DNA from: Derxia lacustris
GTDB taxonomy: Bacteria; Pseudomonadota; Gammaproteobacteria; Burkholderiales; Burkholderiaceae_E
Direction of reading: 5' to 3'
NCBI RefSeq assembly: GCF_002105195.1
Contig: NZ_MUHU01000025.1
Location: 248,001 to 312,000, forward strand
DNA: 64,000 bases
Part shown: in pieces, positions 7,900 to 20,186 of the stretch
How positions within the stretch are numbered: the stretch's first letter is position 1
How the letters are laid out: each line of letters begins with the position of its first letter
Program-made: the position numbers and the translations under genes
The notes under the pieces: model-generated
Database searches by the model: none
What the model saw: only the letters and a program-made list of their open reading frames with translations
What the model was told of the DNA's origin: nothing

Positions 7900-8950
7900 C
7901 ATTTACCGCCCGACAGCAAACTCAATCGGGCTTAGCGCCCCTTCAAGGCTTTCATTCACACCGCCCGCGCCAACTGCCGCCGCGCCATGAACGGATTCGC
8001 CAGCGCAAACAGCGAGTGAATCTGCGCGGTGTTCTTCTCCAGACCGCGATAGCGAACCGAACCTTGGCGAATCCGAACTGCCGCTTGATGATCCGGAACG
8101 GATGCTCGACCCGCGCCCGGACTTTCGAGATCAGGTGATTGATCTGGCGATCCACTTGCCAGCGCGGTTCGCCCGGTGTCTTGCGCAGAGCGATACCGAG
8201 GAATTGCCCGCGCTCGGCGCAGCGCCGGAGAATGTCGGGATAGTCGTAGCCGCGATCTGCCCACACGGCGGTTTCGTCACCATGCAGCAATTGATCGAAA
8301 CGGCATTTGTCGTTGACGCCAGCGGTGCTGGTCACAACGGTATGCACCAGGCCCGATTCGGCATCGACGCCGATATGGGCCTTCATGCCGAAGTACCACT
8401 GCTGGCCTTTCCTGGTTTGCGTCATATCCGGATCGCGCTGGCCGTCGGCGTTCCTGGTTGAACTCGGGGCGTTGATGATCGTGGCGGTGCGCAGGATCAG
8501 GCCGCGCGACTTGAGCAATTGTCGGACTTCGGCGCCAATGGCTTCGGTAAGCTTGTGCTTCTCCAGCAGGTGACGGAATCGCAGAATCGCGGTGTCGGAC
8601 GGAATAGCGTCGTCGATCAGGCTCAGGCCGGCAAAACGGCGCATCGATTCGCTTTCGTGCAGCTCGTCTTCCATCGCCGGATCGGACAACGCAAACTATT
8701 GCTGCATGAAGTGCACGCGCAGCATGGCTTCGAGCGGCAGCGTCGGGCGGCCGCCGCGCAGGTCGGTCTTCGGATAATGCGGTTCGATCACCGCTATCAG
8801 TGCTGCCCACGGAATCACTGCGTCCACTTCACGGAGGAATCTTTCCCGCCGCGTCACGCGCTTCTTGTTGGCGTAGTCGAGCGAGGCGAAGGATCTACTT
8901 CATGGTGTGGCCCCGGAAGAGATGGCGGCTATTGTCAATGTTCCGGCGAG
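7900..8950 (-). mobile_element. IS5-type insertion sequence remnant (ends approximate)
   Basis: The region between the unknown island protein and the DUF262 gene is taken up by a transposase of the IS5 family. I could not find convincing terminal inverted repeats or a target duplication, so the limits are approximate. The remnant is higher in GC than the genes on both sides and carries several inactivating lesions (see the pseudogene entry). It is therefore a fossil and not an active element. Confidence 0.7.
7956..8903 (-). pseudogene. IS5 family transposase, multiply broken
   Basis: Reading from the ATG at 8903, the third codon is TAG, and about 2 nt are missing just after it. The family sequence then continues intact (RVTRRE, VIPWAALIAVIEPHYPK, LRGGRP) to a second in-frame TAG at 8698-8696, where the family normally has Trp (MQQWFALSDPAMED). 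It continues through the DDE-type core (ADRGYD, RARVEHPFRIIKRQFGF). A tandem 5-bp duplication at 8053-8062 then shifts the frame, so the last segment (YRGLEKNTAQIHSLFALANPFMARRQLARAV) is read in another frame to the TGA at 7956. At least four lesions; not functional. Confidence 0.85.
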
Positions 8951-8966
8951 GTTGTGAAGAGCATCC

Positions 8967-10769
8967 CTAGTTGGTTTGATATGGGTAGCGCGTTGATTGT
9001 TCGCGGAATTCGTCGAAGAAAGCGAATTCGTCATCAGGAGCAATTGGTATCGGATCTGTATTCGCAATTTTTCTCACGTAAATCTGCCCCTGATAGCGCA
9101 TTGGATTCTTTACGCGCGAAAGCTTCAACAGCACAACGTCCTTGTCGTAGTACTTTACAAAGACGACATTACGTTGAATTTGTCTTTTAACTTCGTCGTT
9201 CACGGGCTCCTTCTCGATGCACTGCTGTAAAAATTGCTGGTATTGATCAATACCTCTATGGAACTTTGCCGCTTCTGCTCCTATACCAGCGACGTAAAAA
9301 TTGTCGTACTTGCGGGCCCGAGAGCCATACGTCTGATTGTGGCGATTCGCATCTTGCCCATCGTCAGCAACTCCGAGAATTACATAGTTGTCGCCCGTGT
9401 GTGAATTGCACATTGCTGTAAGAGTGCGAACTATTTTGGAAAGTAGAGCATGATTGAAATCTGATTTAGATCCAAGGGAGTAAAGACCAATCTTGAAGTC
9501 GTAGCAGACATTCTCAGTTCTCGATTGATTTAGGATATTCTCCAAATTCTCCACCCAAGACAGTGCAGTAGGATCCATTCCTTCTCTTGGAACAAAATGT
9601 CCAGCCATCACTCCCGAGACAGCGTGAATCATCTGTACACGATGCCTCTGCTGCCATTTGTTGTCACTATTCAATTCACCCATACAATTCGTGGCTATAC
9701 CGCGCAAAGCTTGCGCCAAGGTGCGATAGTTCTGCACCTTGCGGTTTTTTTGCATTAAGAGCTCATAAAATGAGAGGTATAAGACTTGGTATGCATTCTG
9801 CAGTCGCTTCGGCTCATCGGTATACAGATGAGCAGCAAGGTTATCGCCGAATTCATCAATAGTTTTACGAAGCTCATCAAAAACAAAGCAGAAGTGCTTG
9901 TAGATTGTTTCGGCACCGTATTTCAAAACCGCGTCACTCGCAGCGATCGCAAGGGCCGATCCATCTGAATAAACATCGTCCAGAAATCGAGAAGAAGTTT
10001 GAGCATCTTCTTTAAGAAGCATATGAAGAAGAATGTGAGCCACAACCTCCTCGTCTCTAGACGCCAAGATATTCTCTTCGGTCAGAATATGACATTTATT
10101 CCAAAAAGTCTCTTTGATTTTAATCCCGTAATTCAAGTCCTCTTTAGTAAGACTGATGCTCCGCATTGCATCTAAATCAACAATGTCCGTGTGCGATGCA
10201 TCTCCACGTATGTAGATCGCACACCTTCGAACTAGTTGTGGAAATTCTGAAATTGCGCCAGCTTGGCGCACTTCGTGACGGGAAAGTCTCACGCCACCAG
10301 TATTGATCCGACGAAATGTTTCATCGACGTTTGTAACTGAGGTGTACGTAGAAGTGGAGATCGGCAAAGGATAATTAAGTATTTTTGAGCAAGACTCGAA
10401 AGGTAGAGTTGGAGTCTTCTGAGCGAGCGTTCCTTCCTGTAGAAGCTTATTGGTTTCTGCGACAGTGCTTAGATCAAAGTACTGTCCCTGTACTGGAAAC
10501 TCGCCTTCGATAAATGAGGTAATCGCCTCGAGTCGCTGCATGCCGTCAAGGATCTCAAAGCAAGACCCACGTGTTGCATGGTTGAAACCAACACCTAAGA
10601 ACAAAGGCACTGGATACTCATTCATCAGCGAATCGATGAAACGCTGCTTCTCGGCCAGAGTCCAAACCAACTTGCGCTGGTATCGTCTATTAACAATGAA
10701 TTTGCCTTGGCGAAAGCTGCTGTATACTGACTGAACGGGTTCGCCACGAATATTTAGATTGTTCTGCAA
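8967..10769 (-). CDS. DUF262 (GmrSD/ParB-like) - AlbA_2 (Schlafen AAA_4-like) fusion protein
   Basis: A 600-residue protein with AT-rich codons. The N-terminal part is a DUF262 domain: RRYQRKLVWT near residue 29 and EILDGMQRL at 73-80, a DGQQR-type nucleotide/nuclease motif with Gln replaced by Met. A helical middle follows (roughly 170-400). Residues ~414-577 match the AlbA_2/Schlafen AAA_4 fold (DFKIGLYSL, a helix, then NYVILGVADDG). DUF262 occurs in GmrS/GmrD-type restriction and other phage-defence proteins, so a defence role is plausible but inferred. The start is a TTG at 10769 placed 7 nt after GAGGAG; no ATG fits. No partner gene is adjacent apart from the dead IS. Confidence 0.75.
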   Translation of the reverse strand: MQNNLNIRGEPVQSVYSSFRQGKFIVNRRYQRKLVWTLAEKQRFIDSLMNEYPVPLFLGVGFNHATRGSCFEILDGMQRLEAITSFIEGEFPVQGQYFDLSTVAETNKLLQEGTLAQKTPTLPFESCSKILNYPLPISTSTYTSVTNVDETFRRINTGGVRLSRHEVRQAGAISEFPQLVRRCAIYIRGDASHTDIVDLDAMRSISLTKEDLNYGIKIKETFWNKCHILTEENILASRDEEVVAHILLHMLLKEDAQTSSRFLDDVYSDGSALAIAASDAVLKYGAETIYKHFCFVFDELRKTIDEFGDNLAAHLYTDEPKRLQNAYQVLYLSFYELLMQKNRKVQNYRTLAQALRGIATNCMGELNSDNKWQQRHRVQMIHAVSGVMAGHFVPREGMDPTALSWVENLENILNQSRTENVCYDFKIGLYSLGSKSDFNHALLSKIVRTLTAMCNSHTGDNYVILGVADDGQDANRHNQTYGSRARKYDNFYVAGIGAEAAKFHRGIDQYQQFLQQCIEKEPVNDEVKRQIQRNVVFVKYYDKDVVLLKLSRVKNPMRYQGQIYVRKIANTDPIPIAPDDEFAFFDEFREQSTRYPYQTN

Positions 10770-11311
10770 TGATGTGCTCCTCTGATAGGTGCTTGGAGTG
10801 CAAGAGCTATACGCCCTGATTTGTTTTAGCCTGAGTATCGCGCCTCATACACCTTCACTCGTCGCTACACTTGACACTGATTCATCAAGTTTACTCAATA
10901 ATTCACTGCTTCCACGAGCATTTTGATTGATCCGGATAATTTCGTCCACACACCACACATCATATAAACCCTGCATGCCTTTGGTAACTGTGAAAAAATC
11001 CAAAGTGGTCACTGGATAAGCTGACACCAGCCAAGACAATTAACGAAAATTCAATCGCTTGCGCCGCAGCTTGCCTAATAAATTGGCGCCGACATCAGCC
11101 AATCGTTCCAATTTTAATCTGAAAACTAAAAGGGGCAGCCAGACTCGCATCCGACTACCCTTATAATTCATTCAGGTGAACTCACCCGAATAAAAACCAC
11201 ACCCCAAGGATATTCGTCACAATCTCGCCTCTACTATTTATTGAGCCTGCATCCCGTTGATTTATTGGAGCGGCGCGCATGGTGGAGGTGATTGTGAAGA
11301 CGCTCCCTAAT
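10770..11311. other. Intergenic stretch, AT-rich end of the island
   Basis: About 540 bp between the DUF262 gene and maeB. It holds the promoter region of the DUF262 gene (a TATAGC hexamer on the minus strand near 10815), one doubtful short reading frame and, near 11171-11190, a weak imperfect hairpin without a T-tract. The composition is AT-rich up to about 11270 and then returns to host level at maeB, so the island boundary probably lies here. I see no tRNA and no clear direct repeat marking an attachment site. Confidence 0.5.
10845..11039 (-). CDS. Possible small protein or gene fragment
   Basis: A 64-codon frame with a protein-like composition (VTTLDFFTVTKGMQGLYDVW, then a helical, acidic end). 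It begins only at a TTG without a ribosome binding site. It may be the remnant of a longer island gene. Nothing identifies a family. Reported because the composition is not that of a shadow frame, but support is thin. Confidence 0.25.
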   Translation of the reverse strand: MSWLVSAYPVTTLDFFTVTKGMQGLYDVWCVDEIIRINQNARGSSELLSKLDESVSSVATSEGV

Positions 11312-13639
<2,328 letters not shown>

Positions 13640-13988
13640 GGGTGAAGCCTCTCTGACGATTGCTGTTTGGAATTTTTTGTATGTGAGGCGGTGCGCGGGC
13701 TGCGCGCTTGCCAGCCGGAGGGGCGCGGACGTTAGCGCGCCCGCCCGGGCTTGCCAATGACGGCTATCCGCAGATCGCACGGCGTTACAGGTTTCGGGCC
13801 AGGGCCGGCGGAGCGGAAGGACGGCCGGCGGCGGCGCGGCGTGGCGCACATCGGCCGGGCGCGCGGCCCGGGGTGATGCAGGCCGGCACGCGCGACGGGG
13901 GCGGCGGTGCGCCGGAATGACGCAGTGCGGCAAGGCGCGGGGGCTGACGGCGGAGGCGGGTTGGCGCGGTGCAGCGCCGCGCGCCGGC
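13640..13988. other. Intergenic region between norR end and maeB start
   Basis: About 350 bp. The part next to maeB (13655-13685) contains a short AT-rich run (TTGGAATTTTTTGTATG on the plus strand) that is the only promoter-like sequence for maeB. The rest is GC-rich and without a supported gene; open frames across it are shadows of norR. Confidence 0.4.
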
Positions 13989-15596
<1,608 letters not shown>

Positions 15597-15612
15597 CGGC
15601 ACAACCCAGGAT

Positions 15613-15645
15613 GTTGTTTGAACAACCTCCCGCATGTTGTCACAA
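15613..15645. promoter_or_regulatory. Putative NorR enhancer sites
   Basis: GTTGTTTGAACAAC (15613-15626) is a dyad that contains GT-N7-AC, the core recognised by NorR. TTGTCACAA (15637-15645) is a second smaller dyad with the same TTGT/ACAA half-sites, and ACAAC/GTTGT half-sites also occur at 15601-15617. They lie about 50-95 bp upstream of the sigma-54 promoter of hmpA, a usual enhancer distance. Binding is inferred. Confidence 0.6.
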
Positions 15646-15691
15646 GCACATCAATAGCGCGATTTCAACGCGCAATCAGTCACTTGGCGCA

Positions 15692-15706
15692 TGGCACGGC
15701 GCTTGA
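15692..15706 (+). promoter_or_regulatory. Sigma-54 promoter of hmpA
   Basis: TGGCACGGCGCTTGA matches the -24/-12 consensus TGGCAC-N5-TTGC except for the last base. The GG and G(C) elements have the required spacing. It places the start of transcription near 15718, 20 bp before the hmpA ATG. Confidence 0.65.
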
Positions 15707-15737
15707 GACCTTGCGGGGCCATCTTCAGGAGCCCCTC

Positions 15738-16910
15738 ATGCCCAGCCAACAGACCATCGACCTCGTCAAGGCCACCGTGCCCGCGCTGCGCGCGCATGGC
15801 GAAGCCATCACCACGCACTTCTACCAATCGATGTTCCGCGACTTTCCGGCGGTGAAAGCCTTCTTCAACCAGGCGCACCAGGCCAACGGCAGCCAGCCGC
15901 GCGCGCTGGCCGGCGCGGTGCTGGCCTATGCGGCGCACATCGACCGGCTGGAGGAAATCGCGCCTGCGCTGCCGGCCATCATCCAGAAGCATGTCTCGCT
16001 CGGCATCGCGCCCGAGCACTACCCGATCGTCGGCCAGTGCCTGCTGCGCGCGATCCGCGAAGTGCTCGGCGAAGCCGCCACCGACGACATCCTCGCCGCC
16101 TGGGCCGAGGCCTATGGCGAGCTGGCCGCGCTGCTGATCGCGGCCGAGGAAAAGGTCTATGCCGACACCGCCGCGCAACCCGGCGGCTGGCGCGGCACCC
16201 GGCGCTTTGTCGTGGCCCGGCGGGTGCGCGAGAGCGACGAAATCCTGTCGCTGCATCTGCGGCCGGAAGACGGCGGCGCCCTGCCCGCCTGGCTGCCGGG
16301 CCAGTACATCGCGCTGGTGCTCGACATCGGCGGCGCGACGCTGCGGCGCAATTACTCGCTGTCGGCGGCGCCGGGCGGCGACGGGCTGCGCATCAGCGTC
16401 AAGCGGCAGGCGGGCGGCGTGGCGTCCAACTGGCTGCACGACCAGGCGGTGGAAGGCACGGTGCTGGCCGTGACGCCGCCGGCCGGCGAATTCACGCTGG
16501 CCGAGGGCAGCCGGCCGCTGCTGTTCATCACGGCGGGCGTCGGCATCACGCCCGCGCTGGCGATGCTGGAGGCGGCCGCGCCGGCCGGCCGGCGCATCGG
16601 CTTCGTGCATGCGGCGCGCACGCCGGCGGTGGCGGCCTTTCGCGCGCGCATCGAGGCGATCGCCGCCGCGCATGCGGGCGTGACGCCGCGCTTTCGCTAC
16701 AGCGCGACGGCGGCCGACGCGCCCGAGCACGGCCGCATCGACGCCGCCGCGCTGGCCGGGCTGCTGCCGGCCGACGGCGCGGTCGATGTCTACCTGCTCG
16801 GCCCGGCGCCGTTCATGCGCGAGATGCTCGGGCTGCTCGACACGCTGGGCGTGGCGCGCGAGCGGGTGCGGGTCGAGTTCTTCGGGCCGAAGGAGGCGCT
16901 GGCGGGCTGA
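15738..16910 (+). CDS. hmpA: Flavohemoglobin, nitric oxide dioxygenase
   Basis: A 390-residue flavohemoglobin that turns NO and O2 into nitrate using NAD(P)H. The globin domain covers about residues 1-140, with the proximal heme His in IIQKHVSLGI. The FAD-binding barrel follows, with LRRNYSLSAAP as the flavin-contact motif. The NAD domain has LLFITAGVGITPAL and ends in the conserved VEFFGP. The start is ATG 15738, shortly after AGGAG. It is divergent from norR and preceded by a sigma-54 promoter, so NO induction is the expected regulation. Confidence 0.96.
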   Translation: MPSQQTIDLVKATVPALRAHGEAITTHFYQSMFRDFPAVKAFFNQAHQANGSQPRALAGAVLAYAAHIDRLEEIAPALPAIIQKHVSLGIAPEHYPIVGQCLLRAIREVLGEAATDDILAAWAEAYGELAALLIAAEEKVYADTAAQPGGWRGTRRFVVARRVRESDEILSLHLRPEDGGALPAWLPGQYIALVLDIGGATLRRNYSLSAAPGGDGLRISVKRQAGGVASNWLHDQAVEGTVLAVTPPAGEFTLAEGSRPLLFITAGVGITPALAMLEAAAPAGRRIGFVHAARTPAVAAFRARIEAIAAAHAGVTPRFRYSATAADAPEHGRIDAAALAGLLPADGAVDVYLLGPAPFMREMLGLLDTLGVARERVRVEFFGPKEALAG

Positions 16911-17137
16911 GCCGGCGCGGCGGCGGCGGGCGCTTGTGTGCGGCGCAGCACACAGGCGCGCATCGCCACCGGCGACGGGCCCGGCGCTGCGACTCTCATC
17001 AACGGCAGTTCTCCTGCGTAGGCGTACTTCCTACACGCACCGGATTGCGCCGCCGAAGCACCGCTAACCGTCCCATCGGTGCGGAGCAGCACGGGCCACG
17101 ATTCGGTCTCGCAGTCGCCCCGAATGAAGGAGAAGTG

Positions 17138-17464
17138 ATGACCGCCCCGTTCAACCAGCCCGAGTGGGCCGAGCATGTAGCCGACAGCTGCCGCACGCTC
17201 GACGCTTACGACAGCGGTCGCAAGCCCATGAATGCGGATGACTACCGCCATGTGGCCGCCAAGCTCGAAGCCCTGGTGCGCCAGGTGCGCACGCCGCAAA
17301 CGCTTTACCTGCCGAGCGCCGCCTACCGCCACGCCGCCGAGAACGTCTACTTCGAGGCCAACCGCCGCCTGCTCGAACCGCGCCGGCTGGCCCTGCGCGC
17401 CGCCGCCGAAGCCCAGGTGCTGGACGCGCTGCAACGCACGCTCAAGCTGCGCAAGGCCGACTGA
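17138..17464 (+). CDS. Conserved-looking hypothetical protein downstream of hmpA
   Basis: A 108-residue, mostly helical, soluble protein starting at ATG 17138 after AAGGAGAAG. No known domain is recognisable; the middle (LYLPSAAYRHAAENVYFEANRRLLEPRRLALRAA in parts) is amphipathic. It lies 227 bp after hmpA and is followed by a good intrinsic terminator, so it is probably its own transcription unit or the tail of the hmpA unit. The function is unknown. Confidence 0.65.
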   Translation: MTAPFNQPEWAEHVADSCRTLDAYDSGRKPMNADDYRHVAAKLEALVRQVRTPQTLYLPSAAYRHAAENVYFEANRRLLEPRRLALRAAAEAQVLDALQRTLKLRKAD

Positions 17465-17501
17465 GGCCAGCCGGCCGCGCGCACCGCCCAGGCAACGCAG
17501 C

Positions 17502-17541
17502 AACGCGCCGCTCCGGCCTGCCGGACGGCGCGTTCTTGTTT
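17502..17541 (+). terminator. Intrinsic terminator after the 108-residue gene
   Basis: The outer stem AACGCGCCG/CGGCGCGTT (17502-17510 with 17526-17534) encloses an inner TCCGG/CCGGA stem and a CCTG loop. A T-rich tail (CTTGTTT) follows to 17541. Confidence 0.75.
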
Positions 17542-17638
17542 GCGGCCGCCGACCGTCGCCGGCAACACGCCGGCAACGCGCGCGGAACACTGCCCGCCCA
17601 CCCTCGCCCGGACCTGAACTCCCGGCCCGAGGCTCTCC

Positions 17639-18730
17639 ATGCACAACCGCCCGTCCCCGCTCCGCCCGCAAGACGCCGCCGACCCCGGCCCGCCGGCCCG
17701 ACTCTCGCGCCGCAGCGCGCTGGCCTTTCTGGGCGCGAGCACGCTGGCCGCCGGCTGCGGCGGCGGTGGCAGCGACGGCAGCTCGACCTCGACCGGCTCG
17801 ACCACGACCACCACCACCCTCTCGGCCGACGCCAGCCTGGCGGCATTGGCGCTGTCGTCGGGCACGCTGTCGCCGGCCTTTGCGGCCGCCACCACCGCCT
17901 ACAGCGTGGCGGTCGGCGACACGGTCACCAGCGTCACCGTCACGCCCACGGTCAATGCCAGCGGTGCCACGGTGAAGGTGAACGGAACCACGGTGGCCAG
18001 CGGCAGCGCCTCGGCCGCGATTGCGCTGGCGAGCGGCAGCAACAGCATCGCCGTGCTGGTGACGGCCGCCGACGGCAGCACGACGCGCAGCTACGGCCTG
18101 ACCGTGACGCGCGCCACCACCACCGCGTCGAGCTGCGCGCTGATCCCGACCGAGACCCAGGGGCCGTATCCGCTGCTGGCCATCCTGAGCAACAGCGCCA
18201 TCGTGCGCAGCGACATCACCGAGTCGAAGACCGGCGTGCCGCTGACCCTGCGCATCACGCTGGAGAACGTGAACAACAACTGCGCGCCGCTCAGCAACGT
18301 GGCGGTCTACATCTGGCATTGCGACAAGGACGGCGTGTACTCGGGCTATGCCCAGACCAGCGGCAGCAACACCGTCGGCCAGACCTTTCTGCGCGGCGTG
18401 CAGACCACCGACAGCAACGGCCAGGTCGAATTCACCACCATTTATCCGGGCTGGTATGCGGGCCGCATCACCCACATCCACATGCAGGCCTATCTGGCCG
18501 GCAATCTGGGCGGCACGGCGGTGGTCACGACGCAGTTCGCGTTTCCGCTCGACATCACGGCGGCGGTCTATGCCAGCACGCTGTACGCGAGCCACGGCCA
18601 GAACACCAGCGTGACCAGCTTCGCCGCCGACAACGTGTTCAGCGACGGCACCACGCGCGAAATGCTCACGCTCAGCGGCGATGTGACGAGCGGCTTCGTG
18701 GCGACGATCACGGCGGGGATTGCGGTGTGA
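17639..18730 (+). CDS. Exported intradiol ring-cleavage dioxygenase-like protein with cadherin-like domain
   Basis: A 363-residue protein with a Tat-like leader (LSRRSALAFLGAS) running into a lipobox (LAAGCGGGG), so it is probably a lipoprotein. A Ser/Thr linker follows, then a ~85-residue cadherin-like beta-sandwich (LAALALSSGTLSPAF to YGLTVTRA). The C-terminal domain resembles the beta subunit of protocatechuate dioxygenase. TETQGPYP, YIWHCDKDGVYSGY, IYPGWYAGRITHIHMQ together give the Tyr/Tyr/His/His iron ligands. Extracytoplasmic members of this family are of unknown substrate. The last 23 bp overlap the convergent histidine kinase gene. Confidence 0.82.
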   Translation: MHNRPSPLRPQDAADPGPPARLSRRSALAFLGASTLAAGCGGGGSDGSSTSTGSTTTTTTLSADASLAALALSSGTLSPAFAAATTAYSVAVGDTVTSVTVTPTVNASGATVKVNGTTVASGSASAAIALASGSNSIAVLVTAADGSTTRSYGLTVTRATTTASSCALIPTETQGPYPLLAILSNSAIVRSDITESKTGVPLTLRITLENVNNNCAPLSNVAVYIWHCDKDGVYSGYAQTSGSNTVGQTFLRGVQTTDSNGQVEFTTIYPGWYAGRITHIHMQAYLAGNLGGTAVVTTQFAFPLDITAAVYASTLYASHGQNTSVTSFAADNVFSDGTTREMLTLSGDVTSGFVATITAGIAV

Positions 18731-20186
18731 ATGGCGCCGGGCCGGGTCGCGCCCGGGCCGGCGGCTGGCGCCGGACGCCCTCGCCCACCCTCACCTCGAA
18801 GCTCACCCCGCGCCCGCCCAGCCCCGGGCCGACGCGGATCTGCCCGCCCAGCCGCTGCACCGCCTGCCGCACGATGGCCAGCCCCAGCCCCGAGCCGCTC
18901 GCGCGCGCATCGCGCCCGCGCTGAAAGCGCTCGAACAGCCGGGCCTGTTCCTGCGGCGCGATGCCGGGACCGTCGTCGGCGACGCCGAGCACCCAGGCCG
19001 CGTCGCCGGCGGGCGCCGCCAGGCTCACCAGCACCTGCGCGCCGTCGGGCACGTAGCGCAGCGCATTGCCGACCAGGTTGTCGAGGATCGAGTGCAGGAC
19101 GGCGGGCTCGACGGCCGCCATCAGCCGGTCCGGCGAATCGAGCGCCAGTTCGATGTCGCGCGCCTGGGCCAGCGGCGCCACGCCGGCCAGATGCTGCTGC
19201 ACCAGCGCCACCAGATCGACCAGCGCGGCGGCCGCGGCCGGGCTGGCGTCGTCGAGCGCGGCCAGGGTCAGCAGCTGATGCACCAGATGCGCGCTGCGCT
19301 CGACCGCGCGGTCGAGCGCGGCCTGGGCCCGGGCGCGTTCGGCGGCGTCGGCGGCATGCGCGAGTGCATGCGCTTGCGCGCCGATCACCGCGAGCGGCGT
19401 GCGCAGCTCATGGGCGGCGTCCTGCACCAGCTGGCGCTCGCGCTGAAGGCTGGCGCGGACGCGGGCCAGCAGCGCCTCGAACGCGCTGCCGAGCGGTTGC
19501 AGCTCGGCATAGCGCAGGTCGAGCGCCAGCGGACGCGGATCGTCGGGCGAGCGCGCGCGCATCTGCTCGACGAAGCCGTGCAGCGGCCGCAGTCCGCGCA
19601 CCACCGCCCACCACAGCGGCAGCATCACGATGGGCAGCGCGATGAGATAGGGCAGCAGCAGATCGGCGCCGAGCCAGCGCAGCAGCGTGGTTTCGGGCGG
19701 CGCCGGTTCGTAGAGGGTGAGCTGCCAGTCGGCCGTGCGGTGGCTGGCCACCCAGTAGCGCGTGCCGGCCCAGGCGAGGATGGCGCTGGCATCGGGCGCG
19801 GCGCTGGCGGGCGGGGTGTCGGGGCTTTCGTAGAGCGGCGCGGCGGCGGGGGCGGCAGCAGTGGCCCGCTCCAGCCGCAGCCGCACCTCGCCCAGCCCCA
19901 GGCCCGACTCCTGGCGCAGCAGATGCAGCTGGCGGTCGGCGGCGCGCACCACGGCGATGGCGGCCTGCGCGTCGGCCGGGGTTGCGCCGGCGGGCAGGCT
20001 CAGCGCCATCGCGCGGGTCACGCCGGGCAGGGCGCGCGCGCCGGCGTCGCCGGTTTGCAGGTCGAGCCAGTCGATGGCCAGCAGCACGACGAAGCTCAGG
20101 CTCACCGCCAGCGTCAGCGCCAGCAGCACGCGCCGGGTGAGCGAGGGTTGGCGCAGCCGGCGCCAGCGCCCGGCCGGCTCAGTCAT
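18708..20186 (-). CDS. Sensor histidine kinase (OmpR-type two-component system)
   Basis: A 492-residue membrane kinase. The first transmembrane helix is about residues 17-42 (LTRRVLLALTLAVSLSFVVLLAI). A periplasmic sensor part of about 150 residues follows, and the second helix is near residue 195 (LLLPYLIALPIVMLPLWWAVV). The HAMP-like linker leads to the phospho-acceptor H box (DAAHELRTPLAVI), N box (NLVGNALRYV) and G boxes (DDGPGIAP, GSGLGLAIV). It starts inside the end of the response-regulator gene (8-bp overlap, 20179-20186), so the two are co-translated. The signal is unknown; the layout resembles QseC/PmrB-type kinases. Confidence 0.92.
   Translation of the reverse strand: MTEPAGRWRRLRQPSLTRRVLLALTLAVSLSFVVLLAIDWLDLQTGDAGARALPGVTRAMALSLPAGATPADAQAAIAVVRAADRQLHLLRQESGLGLGEVRLRLERATAAAPAAAPLYESPDTPPASAAPDASAILAWAGTRYWVASHRTADWQLTLYEPAPPETTLLRWLGADLLLPYLIALPIVMLPLWWAVVRGLRPLHGFVEQMRARSPDDPRPLALDLRYAELQPLGSAFEALLARVRASLQRERQLVQDAAHELRTPLAVIGAQAHALAHAADAAERARAQAALDRAVERSAHLVHQLLTLAALDDASPAAAAALVDLVALVQQHLAGVAPLAQARDIELALDSPDRLMAAVEPAVLHSILDNLVGNALRYVPDGAQVLVSLAAPAGDAAWVLGVADDGPGIAPQEQARLFERFQRGRDARASGSGLGLAIVRQAVQRLGGQIRVGPGLGGRGVSFEVRVGEGVRRQPPARARPGPAPFTPQSPP

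Noticed and set aside
11171..11190. TTCAGGTGAACTCACCCGAA as a terminator for maeB.
   Set aside because: Imperfect stem, no T-run after it on the minus strand, and about 120 bp beyond the maeB stop.
13655..13700. A riboswitch or attenuator in front of maeB.
   Set aside because: Only a short AT-rich run is present; no conserved stem set could be recognised.
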